Shown here: one piece after another, positions 1 through 13,019 of the stretch | Layout: every line of letters starts with the position of its first letter | How positions within the stretch are numbered: the first letter of the stretch is position 1 | NCBI GenBank assembly: GCA_946480695.1 | Contig: CAMLKG010000002.1 | Location: 186,001-250,000, forward strand | From: an uncultured Cellvibrio sp. | GTDB taxonomy: Bacteria > Pseudomonadota > Gammaproteobacteria > Pseudomonadales > Cellvibrionaceae | Length of the DNA: 64,000 bases | Reading direction: 5' to 3' | The notes under the pieces: generated by a model | The model's input: only the letters and a program-made list of their open reading frames with translations | Told to the model about the DNA's origin: nothing | Databases searched by the model: none | Position numbers and translations under genes: made by a program

Positions 1-4
1 CTAA

Positions 5-1372
5 CTATTGGTTTTCATACTGGCTACGGCTTACCAGGGAATCGTCCAATAACCACTTGTCGATTTCCTGTACATCAGCCGGGGTCAACATGCCAGCGAC
101 TTCGCGCAACTTGATGGTGTCAATCACATAGTCATACAGCGCGTTGGAATAGTCGCGGCGCGCCTGGTACAGGTTGCGTTGCGCCAGTAATACTTCCACC
201 AGGTTGCGGGTTCCCACTTCATAACCGGATTGGGTTGCCTCCAGCGCCGATTGGTTGGAAACAATCGCTTGCTTGCGTGCCTGTACAGCGGCAACGTCAG
301 TTTCCACCGACAAATGGAGGGCGCGGGTGTTTTGGATCACGCTACGCTGGGTGCTGTTGTACAGTTCTTGCGCTTCAGTGTATTGCGCATAAGCCTGGCG
401 GCTGCGGCCGGAAGTGGCGCCGCCCGCATAAATAGGGACATCCATCCGGATCGAGATAGTGCTGCCATCTGTGGTGCGATCTATTGGTGAGCCTTCCATA
501 GTCCCATCGGTTTCTGTATCTGAATAACCCAGGCTGGCCCCTACTGTCGGCAGGTGACCTGCCTTATAGGCTTTTGCATTTTGCAAGGACGCTTCGGCCT
601 GGAGCCTGGATGCCTTCAGTATGTAGTTGTTCTTTAATGAAAACTCTACCCAATCGGCGCGATTGGCCGGAGCCGGGTTTACCACCGGGAATTTTGCCGA
701 CAAGGGGGCAATTCTGTCTTCGGGCTTGCCCGTTAATACTTCCAGCGCCTCGTAGTTGATGCCGAGGTTGCCACGCGCTTCCAGCGTTGCAGCGCGTGCG
801 CTGTCAAATGCGGCCTGGGCTTCGTGTACTTCGGTAATTGCGGTAAGGCCCACCTCAAAACGCTGTTTGGTTTGCTCCAGTTGTTTCGCCAGCGCTTTTT
901 CTTCCGCGATAGTCGCTTCCAGGGTTTCAATGGAGCGCAATACATTGAAGTAAGCCTCGGCTACACGAACGATCAGGCTTTGCTGGTCCGCCCCGAATTG
1001 GGCTTCGGCCTGTTCACTCAGTTTTGCGCCTTGTTTGTAGGTGTACCACAGGGCCATATTGAACAAGGGTTGGTTAAGTGAAATATCCCACCCTTTGCTG
1101 TCGGTGTCATTTTTAACCGTGGTGTTGGTATTGGCGTAGGTGGTTTCAGTGTCGTTCTTGCTGACCTGGTAGCCGGCATCAATAAGTGGCAGCAAACCTG
1201 CGCGGGCAATAGTCCTGTTTTCCAATCCGGCTTCGTACCTGGCTCTGTCGGCTTTTAATTGGGCATCGTTTTGTAAAGCCAATTCATACACATCAAACAA
1301 ACTATTTGCCTGGGCGGTATAGGGGGTCAGCGAAAAAAGGCTAAGGAGCAGATAAAGCTTGGTCTTTTTCAT
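5..1372 (-). CDS. tolC: TolC family outer-membrane efflux/secretion channel
   Basis: Encodes 455 residues from the ATG at 1372. An in-frame ATG at 1384 adds four residues, but the hydrophobic signal peptide follows MKKTK directly, so the later start is preferred. The protein has a cleavable signal peptide ending near AQA, then two OEP repeats rich in long helices, as in trimeric TolC channels of type I secretion and RND efflux pumps. Length matches TolC/OpmH proteins (about 430-490 residues). It lies near thiC and parE as in pseudomonads, where tolC has this context. No pump or membrane-fusion partner is adjacent, so it probably serves several transporters in trans. The assignment rests on family resemblance. 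Confidence 0.9.
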   Translation of the reverse strand: MKKTKLYLLLSLFSLTPYTAQANSLFDVYELALQNDAQLKADRARYEAGLENRTIARAGLLPLIDAGYQVSKNDTETTYANTNTTVKNDTDSKGWDISLNQPLFNMALWYTYKQGAKLSEQAEAQFGADQQSLIVRVAEAYFNVLRSIETLEATIAEEKALAKQLEQTKQRFEVGLTAITEVHEAQAAFDSARAATLEARGNLGINYEALEVLTGKPEDRIAPLSAKFPVVNPAPANRADWVEFSLKNNYILKASRLQAEASLQNAKAYKAGHLPTVGASLGYSDTETDGTMEGSPIDRTTDGSTISIRMDVPIYAGGATSGRSRQAYAQYTEAQELYNSTQRSVIQNTRALHLSVETDVAAVQARKQAIVSNQSALEATQSGYEVGTRNLVEVLLAQRNLYQARRDYSNALYDYVIDTIKLREVAGMLTPADVQEIDKWLLDDSLVSRSQYENQ

Positions 1373-2006
1373 AAAGGTTTCCAAAGTCCAGTGTTAAGAA
1401 TTCCAGTTCGGTACAGCGGGTTGTATGAATTTGTTTGCCCGCCTGTCAACCCGGAGGCAACTAATTGTCTATCCAAATTCGATGCGGGTGGAGTGTAGCT
1501 GCTTGCCGGGTTTGGGTCGAGCAGTGAACGTAAGTTCATTGGCGCCAAGAGTAAAGTTTGCAAATGTCCGGGTGAAGTTACAATTGTAAGTCTCAACCTT
1601 ACTTTACTTTTCTATACTGAATGACTTCCCCTACCCAAAACCTACCCAAAAGTGTGCCACCTCCGGTTAGATGCGCCTGGCCATCTTACAGATTCATCCT
1701 GTTAAAAAATGTCAGGGGTTGTAACACTCCCGGGGTCCCAACCGGGGAATCGAAACTAAACTGTGTTGATTTGGTTCGAACTTTAACGGAAAAAGTCCGA
1801 TTTTTTGCTAAAAGATGGGTTTTGCAGGCTAGCTTATCAATGTTTCATTGCTTCATTAAGGTGCAGCTTTTATCATGCGCGCCCATTTATGTATTCGCTG
1901 TCGTTGCCCGCCCCCGTTCATTACCTCCACTATTATTGCGGGCCTGGTTTTCGGGTGATAGATCGCTGCCTTTGGCCAATTTCTGATTTTTCTTAAGGGT
2001 TACCTT
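1373..2006. other. intergenic region between divergent tolC and nhaD
   Basis: About 630 bases without a convincing gene. It must hold the divergent promoters of the TolC gene and nhaD. A small GC hairpin with 5-bp arms (CCCGG/CCGGG) lies at 1729-1746 but has no U tract. A GGG-containing ribosome-binding site precedes the nhaD ATG. The open frame at 1621-1986 has a composition unlike the neighbours and no recognisable protein features, so I do not call it. Confidence 0.5.
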
Positions 2007-3263
2007 ATGTCTATGCCCATCGAAATCGTGCTGGTAATTTTTGCCGTACTGGCCCTGCTTGGGGTGATGCTTGAAGAAGTTATCCATATCAATAAGGCCA
2101 AAACCACCTTGTTTTTTGGCAGTTTGTCCTGGCTGGTCATGTTTATATTTTCGGGCGGTCATGAACAGCAGGACGTTATGCTGGAAAAACTCAACCATAA
2201 CTTGCTGGAAATCGCCACTCTGTGGTTATTCCTGATGGCAACCATGACATTTGTCGCTTACCTCAATGCCAAGGGTATTGTCCAGGCCGTGGTACAACGT
2301 TTATGCCCGGCGCAAATGAGCGTACGCAGTTTGATGTTACTGGTTGCCCTCTTTGCCATGATGCTTTCGATGATTTGCGATAACGTGACTGCAACCCTGG
2401 TTACCCTGGGGCTGGTACACGCATTCGATATCGATCAGAAAACGCGGATCAAACTCGCGGTATTGGTAGTATTTGCCGTGAACTCGGGGGGCGTGGCGCT
2501 GATTACCGGGGACGTGACCACCCTGATGATTTTCCTGTCTGGCCAGGTGACTATGCCGCAATTGCTGTTGTTATGGATACCGGCGATTGTCGGGGTTATG
2601 GTACTGGCCGGGTTGATGTTCCCGGGTATTTCCGGGAATGTGAGTACCGAGAAGGATCCGCGTGTTTTTACCGGAATGGATTGGGCCATAGTGGCGACTT
2701 TTTTCAGCACCATTATTTGCACCATGCTGTTTAACTTCTTCTTCCATGTACCGCCGGTGCTTACCTTCCTGGTCGGTCTCTCCATTATGTTTTTTATCGG
2801 CCACTTTATGCACCTCGATCCAGAGGAGACCCGCATTCTCGAATATGTCCGCCAGATAGAATACGAAACCCTGTTGTTTTTCCTCGGGATTTTATTGTTG
2901 GTAGGAATGCTTAAGGAAATAGGGACCCTCGACCTGTTGACCAATTTCTACTCCCAGGTCGCGCCCCAATACGCTAACTATATGATGGGCTTGTTCTCTG
3001 CGCTCATCGATAACGTGCCACTAACCGCAGCCCTGCTCAAATCAGAGCCCGACCTGTCCACTGCAGAGTGGCTCGCACTCACTTATGGGGTCGGGGTGGG
3101 GGGATCGCTACTGGCGATAGGTTCAGCCGCAGGCATCATCGCGATGAGCAAGGTGAAGGGGCTTACCTTTGGCGCCTTCCTGCGCTACACCCCGTTGGTA
3201 TTGGTTGCTTACAGCACGGGTTACCTGGTTGCGTTCGGTTTGGCCAGTTCTGTGTTCAGCTGA
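2007..3263 (+). CDS. nhaD: NhaD-type Na+/H+ antiporter
   Basis: A 418-residue polytopic inner-membrane protein with about eleven to thirteen hydrophobic segments, related to the ArsB/NhaD ion-transporter superfamily. The segment with SMICDNVTATL (about residues 120-130) and the late DNVPLTAALL (about 337-346) are the paired DN(V) half-helix motifs typical of NhaD. NhaD exports Na+ or Li+ in exchange for protons at alkaline pH. Length fits the family (400-480). The start has an AAGGG ribosome-binding site. A second antiporter gene follows in the same direction, suggesting a sodium/pH homeostasis locus. Confidence 0.9.
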   Translation: MSMPIEIVLVIFAVLALLGVMLEEVIHINKAKTTLFFGSLSWLVMFIFSGGHEQQDVMLEKLNHNLLEIATLWLFLMATMTFVAYLNAKGIVQAVVQRLCPAQMSVRSLMLLVALFAMMLSMICDNVTATLVTLGLVHAFDIDQKTRIKLAVLVVFAVNSGGVALITGDVTTLMIFLSGQVTMPQLLLLWIPAIVGVMVLAGLMFPGISGNVSTEKDPRVFTGMDWAIVATFFSTIICTMLFNFFFHVPPVLTFLVGLSIMFFIGHFMHLDPEETRILEYVRQIEYETLLFFLGILLLVGMLKEIGTLDLLTNFYSQVAPQYANYMMGLFSALIDNVPLTAALLKSEPDLSTAEWLALTYGVGVGGSLLAIGSAAGIIAMSKVKGLTFGAFLRYTPLVLVAYSTGYLVAFGLASSVFS

Positions 3264-3398
3264 TATTCCTCCTTAAGCCAAATACCCTTTTTATTCCCCG
3301 GCTAAATTTACACACAATTTATAAGGGGAATGACTGCAAACTGGCAGGATGCACACCATTTTACCCTTAACATTTTTTAACTTTGCGTCGGAGATGCC

Positions 3399-4634
3399 AT
3401 GTCCTCACTAGAGATAGCCAAGCTCGACTTAATGTACGTCGGGATCATTATTTTTACCGGCCTGCTGGGCGGTGTTATTGCCAAGAAAATCAAGGTGCCT
3501 GATATAGTCCTTTTCCTCCTTATAGGTATCGGGCTTGGCCCCACCATCGGCGGCATCCTGCATGTGCCCGCTGATTCCACCATGAACCAATTAATCCTCA
3601 CTATCGGTGCTTGCTACCTGTTGTTTGAAGGTGGGGCAACCTTGCGTTTTGCGGTGTTAAAGGAAATCTGGATCAGCCTGCTGGTCATCGCCACCCTCGG
3701 TGTGCTGGTCACCGGTGCAATCATGACGGCGGCAGGTGTGTGGCTGGGTATTCCTATTGCGATTGCGCTGGTATTGGCTGCGCTCACTGCATCAACCGAC
3801 CCGGCTACCCTGGTGCCCATTTTCAAGCAAGTGCCGATCAAGGATCGTGTTTCGCAAACTGTGATGAGCGAGTCCGCCCTCAATGATGCCATGGGCGCTA
3901 TTGCTACCTTTGCTGTCGTTGCTTACGTGATGGGTTCCGGCGAGGGCTTTAGCCTGACCCACTCCCTGGGTGAATTGGCCTATGAGGCAGGTATGGGATT
4001 GGTGTTGGGCGCAATCGTGGGCTATTGCGCGGCGTTCCTGATGGGGCATAACAGTTTCGGTATTTTCCGCGAAGTTACCCCTTTTGTAATTATCCTTGCG
4101 GTGATTACCGTATTCCTGCTTGCTGACCAGATAGGTGCATCGGGCTTTATGGCGGTGTTTACCTGCGGGGTAATGATCGGTAATAAAGAGTCGTTCAATT
4201 TGCCGCTGGACCACCATGAGCACGAGTACCTGGAAGACTATGTCGGTAATACCGCGTTGTTAATGCGTATGTTCATTTTTATCCTGCTGGGCTCACAGGT
4301 GGATTTCAATCTGCTGCGAGAGTACCTGGGTGTTGGTATCGCCTTGCTGTTTATCTTTATTTTCATCGCCCGCCCGGTGACCGTATTTTTATGTGCGGGT
4401 CCGGACCGTCGAGCCAAGTGGACCTGGAAGGAACTGGTATTCATGAGTTGGACGCGCGAAACCGGTGTGATACCGGCGGCATTGGTGGGTATCCTCGCAG
4501 GGATGAAAGTCCCGGGTATTGATGTGGTGGGCGCCATCACTTTTATCTTTATCCTTGGCACTATTCTGATCCAGGCGCCGACTACCGCCTTGTTGGCGGG
4601 CAAATTGGGTTTGCTCAAATCCCAGGAAAAATAA
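3399..4634 (+). CDS. CPA1-family (NhaP-like) cation:proton antiporter
   Basis: A 411-residue protein with about twelve membrane segments. The motif STDPATL (about residues 131-137) and ESALNDA (about 158-164) are the ion-binding and catalytic motifs of the CPA1 sodium/hydrogen exchanger family; the Asp of the ND pair is the presumed ion-binding residue. It exchanges Na+ (or K+) for protons across the inner membrane. There is no long cytoplasmic tail or TrkA-C domain, unlike larger NhaP2 proteins. It lies 135 bp after nhaD in the same orientation and may share its transcript. Substrate specificity cannot be read from sequence. Confidence 0.85.
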   Translation: MSSLEIAKLDLMYVGIIIFTGLLGGVIAKKIKVPDIVLFLLIGIGLGPTIGGILHVPADSTMNQLILTIGACYLLFEGGATLRFAVLKEIWISLLVIATLGVLVTGAIMTAAGVWLGIPIAIALVLAALTASTDPATLVPIFKQVPIKDRVSQTVMSESALNDAMGAIATFAVVAYVMGSGEGFSLTHSLGELAYEAGMGLVLGAIVGYCAAFLMGHNSFGIFREVTPFVIILAVITVFLLADQIGASGFMAVFTCGVMIGNKESFNLPLDHHEHEYLEDYVGNTALLMRMFIFILLGSQVDFNLLREYLGVGIALLFIFIFIARPVTVFLCAGPDRRAKWTWKELVFMSWTRETGVIPAALVGILAGMKVPGIDVVGAITFIFILGTILIQAPTTALLAGKLGLLKSQEK

Positions 4635-4654
4635 CCCCGATTCCCTGTGAATAA

Positions 4655-4700
4655 AATCCGCCCATTCCCCTGGCAAAAAGGGAAAGGGCGGATTCCTTTA
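4655..4700 (+). terminator. probable terminator after the CPA1 antiporter gene
   Basis: Inverted repeat AATCCGCCC (4655-4663) with GGGCGGATT (4686-4694), extended inside by TTCCC/GGGAA, forms a long hairpin 20 bases after the stop codon. It is followed only by CCTTTAC, so it is a weak intrinsic terminator or needs Rho. It separates the antiporter unit from the thiamin unit. Confidence 0.6.
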
Positions 4701-4734
4701 CACTACCTGTTAACTCCAATAGACTGCCCACTTT

Positions 4735-4815
4735 CTTGTCGGGGTGCTGATGTGCTTGCATTGGCTGAGATATACCCGCCGACCTGATCCGGTTAGTACC
4801 GGCGTAGGGAACGAG
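4735..4815 (+). promoter_or_regulatory. TPP riboswitch (THI element)
   Basis: The conserved THI-box blocks are all present in order: GGGGTGC at 4741, GGCTGAGA at 4763-4770, ACCC, then ACCTGATCCGGTTAGTACC (4782-4800) and GGCGTAGGGA (4801-4810). Such RNAs bind thiamin pyrophosphate and switch off thiamin genes. The element sits 78 bases before the thiD start codon, and thiC follows, which fits the function exactly. Confidence 0.96.
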
Positions 4816-4858
4816 AGCCTCCATTCAATCCTCCTGGCCTGTCTGGCGTTATTCTTCG

Positions 4859-4888
4859 TTTCCGCGCCTTTTTTTGTCATTGCGGAAA
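4859..4888 (+). promoter_or_regulatory. putative ribosome-binding-site sequestering hairpin of the riboswitch
   Basis: TTTCCGC (4859-4865) is perfectly complementary to GCGGAAA (4882-4888), leaving a U-rich 16-base loop. The right arm contains the only Shine-Dalgarno-like GGAA, four bases before the thiD ATG at 4893. This looks like the expression platform: folding the hairpin would hide the ribosome-binding site, so control of thiD is probably translational. The alternative pairing with the aptamer was not resolved by hand. Confidence 0.55.
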
Positions 4889-4892
4889 TTCC

Positions 4893-5705
4893 ATGGCTCC
4901 ACATATATCGACACCCATTGCCTTAACCATTGCCGGCAGCGACAGCGGCGGTGGGGCCGGTATCCAGGCTGATCTCAAGGCCTTTTCAGCCTTGGGGGTA
5001 TTCGGTTGCAGTGCAATTACCTCGCTCACCGCACAAAATACCCTCGGTGTGCAGGGGGTATTTCCCATACCGCCCATATTTGTCCAGCAACAAATCCAAT
5101 CCGTATTGAGTGATATAAATGTCGGTGCGATTAAAACCGGCATGCTTGCCACCGCCGATATTATCGCGGCGGTTGCTGAATCATTGCGCGGCTATCCGCA
5201 CATCCCATTTATCCTTGATCCGGTAATGGTTGCCACTAGCGGTGATCGCTTATTGGCGCAAGCGGCAATCGCTACGCTAATCCGGCAATTAATCCCATTG
5301 GCTAGCTTAATTACTCCCAACCTCCATGAAGCCGCCGCGTTATTAAATGAACCTGTTGCGACAGATTTACCCTCCATGCAATTACAAGGCGAAAAATTAT
5401 TAACCCTGGGTGCCCGGGCAATTTTAATGAAAGGCGGCCACGCCGAGGGTAATGACGCGAGTGATTTATTGGTAACTAGCAAGGGGATAAAGATTTTCTC
5501 AGCCCCGCGGTTACCCACAAAAAATACCCACGGTACGGGTTGTACATTGGCCTCTGCGATTGCCGCCGGGCTGGCTAAACAATTATCACTTGATGAAGCG
5601 GTAAAACAGGCGAAGGATTATTTACACCACGCATTGCTGCATTCAGAAAAATTGCAGGTAGGCCAGGGCGCCGGTCCTGTGCATCATTTTTATAATTTTT
5701 ATTGA
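4893..5705 (+). CDS. thiD: hydroxymethylpyrimidine / phosphomethylpyrimidine kinase
   Basis: A 270-residue cytoplasmic ribokinase-fold enzyme that phosphorylates HMP and then HMP-phosphate in thiamin synthesis. The N-terminal [18 protein letters not shown] segment (about residues 14-31) is the ThiD substrate-binding signature, and the C-terminal [13 protein letters not shown] (about 213-225) carries the anion hole and catalytic region. Length matches stand-alone ThiD (about 266 residues); there is no fused ThiE. It is directly under the TPP riboswitch and 71 bases upstream of thiC, so both are probably repressed by TPP. Confidence 0.95.
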   Translation: MAPHISTPIALTIAGSDSGGGAGIQADLKAFSALGVFGCSAITSLTAQNTLGVQGVFPIPPIFVQQQIQSVLSDINVGAIKTGMLATADIIAAVAESLRGYPHIPFILDPVMVATSGDRLLAQAAIATLIRQLIPLASLITPNLHEAAALLNEPVATDLPSMQLQGEKLLTLGARAILMKGGHAEGNDASDLLVTSKGIKIFSAPRLPTKNTHGTGCTLASAIAAGLAKQLSLDEAVKQAKDYLHHALLHSEKLQVGQGAGPVHHFYNFY

Positions 5706-5724
5706 TTTGAATAAGCCGCGAATT

Positions 5725-5747
5725 AACCAAGCATCTATTGGTTTTTT
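5725..5747 (+). terminator. short intrinsic terminator-like hairpin between thiD and thiC
   Basis: AACCAA (5725-5730) pairs with TTGGTT (5738-5743) around a 7-base loop, followed by a run of six T. The stem is short and AT-rich, so termination is probably partial. It would lower thiC relative to thiD or be read through. Confidence 0.45.
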
Positions 5748-5749
5748 GA

Positions 5750-7687
<1,938 letters not shown>

Positions 7688-7761
7688 TTCCTGCTTGCTT
7701 GTGATCCATTAATAATCAGTTCAAACCAATCAGTATCGAATTAACATTCGTGATCTAACGG

Positions 7762-7782
7762 TCCCCCTTTTTAAAAGGGGGA
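7762..7782. repeat. perfect palindrome TCCCCCTTTT-T-AAAAGGGGGA
   Basis: Two 10-base arms (7762-7771 and 7773-7782) around a single T, lying between thiC and nudF. No T tract follows. It may be a dispersed chromosomal palindrome or a Rho-independent element of unusual shape; function unknown. Confidence 0.5.
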
Positions 7783-7807
7783 AGGCCGATAAATAACAGG
7801 ATTTACC

Positions 7808-8422
7808 ATGATCGAAAAACCCGAGTTCACTCGCGCCGATGTAGAAATTATTCGCCGTGAAGAAATGTACAAGCGCTTTTTTCGCGTTGATAAAGTTTTC
7901 CTTCGCCACAAATTATTTGATGGTAACTGGAGTAAGGAAATAGGGCGCGAACTATTTTTACGGGGGGAAGCCGTTGCGGTGGTGTTGTACGATCCCATTC
8001 GCGATTTAATCGGCATGGTGGAACAATTTCGCGTTGGCGCGCTAAATGAAGCCAATGGCCCATGGTGTTACGAAGTGGTGGCTGGCATGCTGGAAGCCGG
8101 CGAATCGCCGGAAGAGGTTGCGTTCCGTGAACTTAAGGAAGAAGCCAATATCGAACCTTACGCGCTGGAATATATTTGTAATTATCTATCCAGCCCCGGT
8201 GGAAGCGATGAAAAGTTGTATCTTTATTGCGGCTTGTGTGATCTAAGTCAGGCGGGTGGAATTTATGGCCTCCCGGAAGAAGGGGAAGATATTCGTGTAC
8301 ATGTATTCAAATCAGATGAGGTCTTTTCCGGGTTATATAACGGAATGTTTAATAACGCAGCGGCATTGATCTGTTTGCAATGGTTACAGATAAATCGTAG
8401 TCGTTTGCGCAGCCTTGCATAA
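7808..8422 (+). CDS. nudF: ADP-ribose pyrophosphatase (Nudix hydrolase)
   Basis: A 204-residue cytoplasmic Nudix enzyme that hydrolyses ADP-ribose to AMP and ribose-5-phosphate. The complete Nudix box lies at residues 93-115 (Gly93, Glu-rich core RELKEE at 107-112), with the upstream FRVGA element typical of NudF. Length agrees with E. coli NudF (209). Its position before the DUF1249 gene, cpdA and parE is as in pseudomonads and E. coli, supporting the specific name. It probably forms one transcription unit with the following genes. Confidence 0.93.
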   Translation: MIEKPEFTRADVEIIRREEMYKRFFRVDKVFLRHKLFDGNWSKEIGRELFLRGEAVAVVLYDPIRDLIGMVEQFRVGALNEANGPWCYEVVAGMLEAGESPEEVAFRELKEEANIEPYALEYICNYLSSPGGSDEKLYLYCGLCDLSQAGGIYGLPEEGEDIRVHVFKSDEVFSGLYNGMFNNAAALICLQWLQINRSRLRSLA

Positions 8423-8573
8423 TAAATTTTTTCACCCATTGACTTGGCTGCAAGTCTGGCTAACACTCTGCCTAAGCGTTAATTAATCAATAGCGCTTTT
8501 AATGAGAGGTTTATTTAATTAAGGCACTTTGCTTAGGGTAATTCCCGATTTTTACCGTCCCTTGTGGGTATTT

Positions 8574-9059
8574 ATGTTCATATTGCGTGTCAAACCTCAA
8601 CCTGAATATGTGACTTATAAAGAGCGCTATAAGGTGGATTTGCCTTTGCAAATGGCCGAGTGCGAAGCGAATTATGTCCGCTTGACTAAATTGATCACGG
8701 ATAAGTCGCAAAATGAGTTTCGCTTTATGGTGACACGCGGCAACCAACAATGGTTGCACCTGTTATTGGTATTGGAGCGATCTCCTTACACAACAACCCT
8801 GGCATTAAGCCGGGCTTCTGTTGGCGCAACTTCCGAATGGCTGGCAATGCCGAAACTAACATTGCGCATGTATCATGATGCCAGGCTCGCAGAGGTATTG
8901 GCGTGGGAGGGGCATAAACGTTTACGCCCTCGCTATGAATATCCCAATCGCGCCATGTACCAATGTGATGAAAAATATCAACTGAATCGATTTTTAGGTG
9001 AATGGCTCAATTTATGCCTGGAGCAAGCCTTCACACCTGATGCAAGTTTCCAGTTTTAA
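8574..9059 (+). CDS. DUF1249 (YqiB-like) protein
   Basis: A small protein of unknown function that in gammaproteobacteria is always found between nudF and cpdA, as here. The RYDYPN-like block (here RYEYPNRAMYQCDEK) and the RMYHDA block identify the family. Starting at the ATG at 8574 gives 161 residues; a TTG at 8529 would add 15. E. coli YqiB is 140 residues, so the shorter form is preferred, but neither start has a strong ribosome-binding site. No catalytic residues are known for the family. Confidence 0.8.
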   Translation: MFILRVKPQPEYVTYKERYKVDLPLQMAECEANYVRLTKLITDKSQNEFRFMVTRGNQQWLHLLLVLERSPYTTTLALSRASVGATSEWLAMPKLTLRMYHDARLAEVLAWEGHKRLRPRYEYPNRAMYQCDEKYQLNRFLGEWLNLCLEQAFTPDASFQF

Positions 9060-9322
9060 CGCGGGTTAATCCCACTTCCTGATTTCCGGGCCAGCACCTG
9101 CTTGGTTGCGTTCCCTGGCATTCCTACTCTTTTCACAAAATTAACATCTTTTAACCAGGATTACGGCGTTTTGCCGGGCTATGCACTGGCGCAAACCGGG
9201 TTTAGCGTATATCTTGCGAATGATATTTATCCATTCTGACATCTCAGTTCGCGCATTGCCGGGATGGATACCCGATAAAAATATCAACCAGATTTTACAA
9301 ACACCGGGAATGAGAACTACCT

Positions 9323-10105
9323 GTGCGTCTGATTCAGATCACCGATTGCCATCTGGGTCCACAAAGAAGTGAGACCTTGTTAGGGCTAGATACCGACCAG
9401 AGCCTAGAGGATGTTTTACAACTGATCCAGCAGGCTGAGCCTGCTTTTGATCATTTGTTATGTACCGGGGATGTGGCCAGTGCCGGTCATATTGATTGTT
9501 ACACTCGCTATGAACAAATTGTCCGCCGTTATTTCTCCCAGCCACTGAGCTGGCTCGCCGGTAATCATGATGCTGCGGATATTATGGAATCCAACCAGGA
9601 TGCGCTCGGAATCCAGGGGCGTTTGGTTGTGTTGGGCAATTGGTTGATTGTTCTGCTTGATTCCAGCGTACCAGGCCATGTCCATGGGCAATTAGCCGCA
9701 AGTGAATTGGATTACCTCGAGCATATCCTTCAGGTTAACCCTGACAAGCACGTTATGGTGTCCTTGCATCACCAGTTAATACCGGTTGGCAGTACCTGGA
9801 TTGACCAATATGTCGTTCGCAACGCTGACGCCTTGTTCAAACTGATCGACGCTTTTCCCACTGTCAAAATTATTACCTGGGGACATGTTCACCAGGAATT
9901 CCAGGCAAGGCGTAATGGGGTGGAGCTTTTGGCAACACCCTCGACCTGTGTGCAGTTTAAACCCTACTGTGATGATTTCACCGTAGATACGTTAATGCCC
10001 GGTTATCGCTGGTTTGACCTGCGTGAAGACGGCAGCTTCAATACAGGTATCATGCGTGTTTCCGGCAAACAATACGTCATTGACTACAAATCTGCCGGCT
10101 ACTGA
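9323..10105 (+). CDS. cpdA: 3',5'-cyclic-AMP phosphodiesterase
   Basis: A 260-residue class III cyclic nucleotide phosphodiesterase of the calcineurin-like metallophosphoesterase fold. Metal ligands appear in order: Asp8 and His10 in ITDCH, the Asp of CTGDVAS, the Asn-His of GNHD, a conserved His in SLHHQ, and the two His of WGHVH. It hydrolyses cAMP to AMP. The start is GTG, because no suitable ATG precedes ITD. It is nine bases from the next gene, and a class III adenylate cyclase is encoded further along the window (17189-18571), giving synthesis and breakdown of the same messenger. Confidence 0.93.
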   Translation: MRLIQITDCHLGPQRSETLLGLDTDQSLEDVLQLIQQAEPAFDHLLCTGDVASAGHIDCYTRYEQIVRRYFSQPLSWLAGNHDAADIMESNQDALGIQGRLVVLGNWLIVLLDSSVPGHVHGQLAASELDYLEHILQVNPDKHVMVSLHHQLIPVGSTWIDQYVVRNADALFKLIDAFPTVKIITWGHVHQEFQARRNGVELLATPSTCVQFKPYCDDFTVDTLMPGYRWFDLREDGSFNTGIMRVSGKQYVIDYKSAGY

Positions 10106-10114
10106 TCCTTTATC

Positions 10115-12593
<2,479 letters not shown>

Positions 12594-12746
12594 TTAAGTA
12601 GCGCCAATTAGCATTGGTAATGTCTGTAATATAATTTTTCAGAATGTAATAGGAAAGGATTCCCGGACTCCCGCTTTTCGAAGTGGAACTTATCCCATCG
12701 TTAATTGTATGTGTTTAGTTAGTTACCTTTTTATAGGAGCGACAAA

Positions 12747-12977
12747 ATGCAAATTACAACAATTCAGTTACCGGAATTATTTACCCAATTAGGTTTACCT
12801 AACAGTAACCTCGCGATTGCCCGATTTGTTAAAAATCATCATCTGCCCGAAGGTACAACCCTGCCGGAAGCGGATTTTTGGAGTGACGCACAGCGGCAGT
12901 TCCTGCGCGAGAGCTGGCACCAGGATTCGGATTGGTGTGTTGCGGTTGATACATTGGACGCGTTATTGCGGCACTGA
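12747..12977 (+). CDS. DUF2789 family protein
   Basis: A 76-residue protein with a strong AGGAGC ribosome-binding site. It matches the DUF2789 pattern: LFTQLGLP near the N-terminus, LPEADFW in the middle and QRQFLRE followed by a DW motif. Members are small, probably helical, cytoplasmic proteins of unknown function, mostly in Pseudomonas relatives. It stands alone between parE and an oppositely oriented gene. Confidence 0.75.
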   Translation: MQITTIQLPELFTQLGLPNSNLAIARFVKNHHLPEGTTLPEADFWSDAQRQFLRESWHQDSDWCVAVDTLDALLRH

Positions 12978-13019
12978 TGAATTATTATCCGGGGATTAAT
13001 TATTCGCGCCTTGGATTAA

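Noticed and set aside
1621..1986. 121-residue open frame upstream of nhaD
   Set aside because: No ribosome-binding site, odd composition and no recognisable features; it overlaps the probable divergent promoter region.
12594..13019. Missing parC after parE as a deletion
   Set aside because: parC is often separate from parE in gammaproteobacteria, so absence from this window shows nothing.
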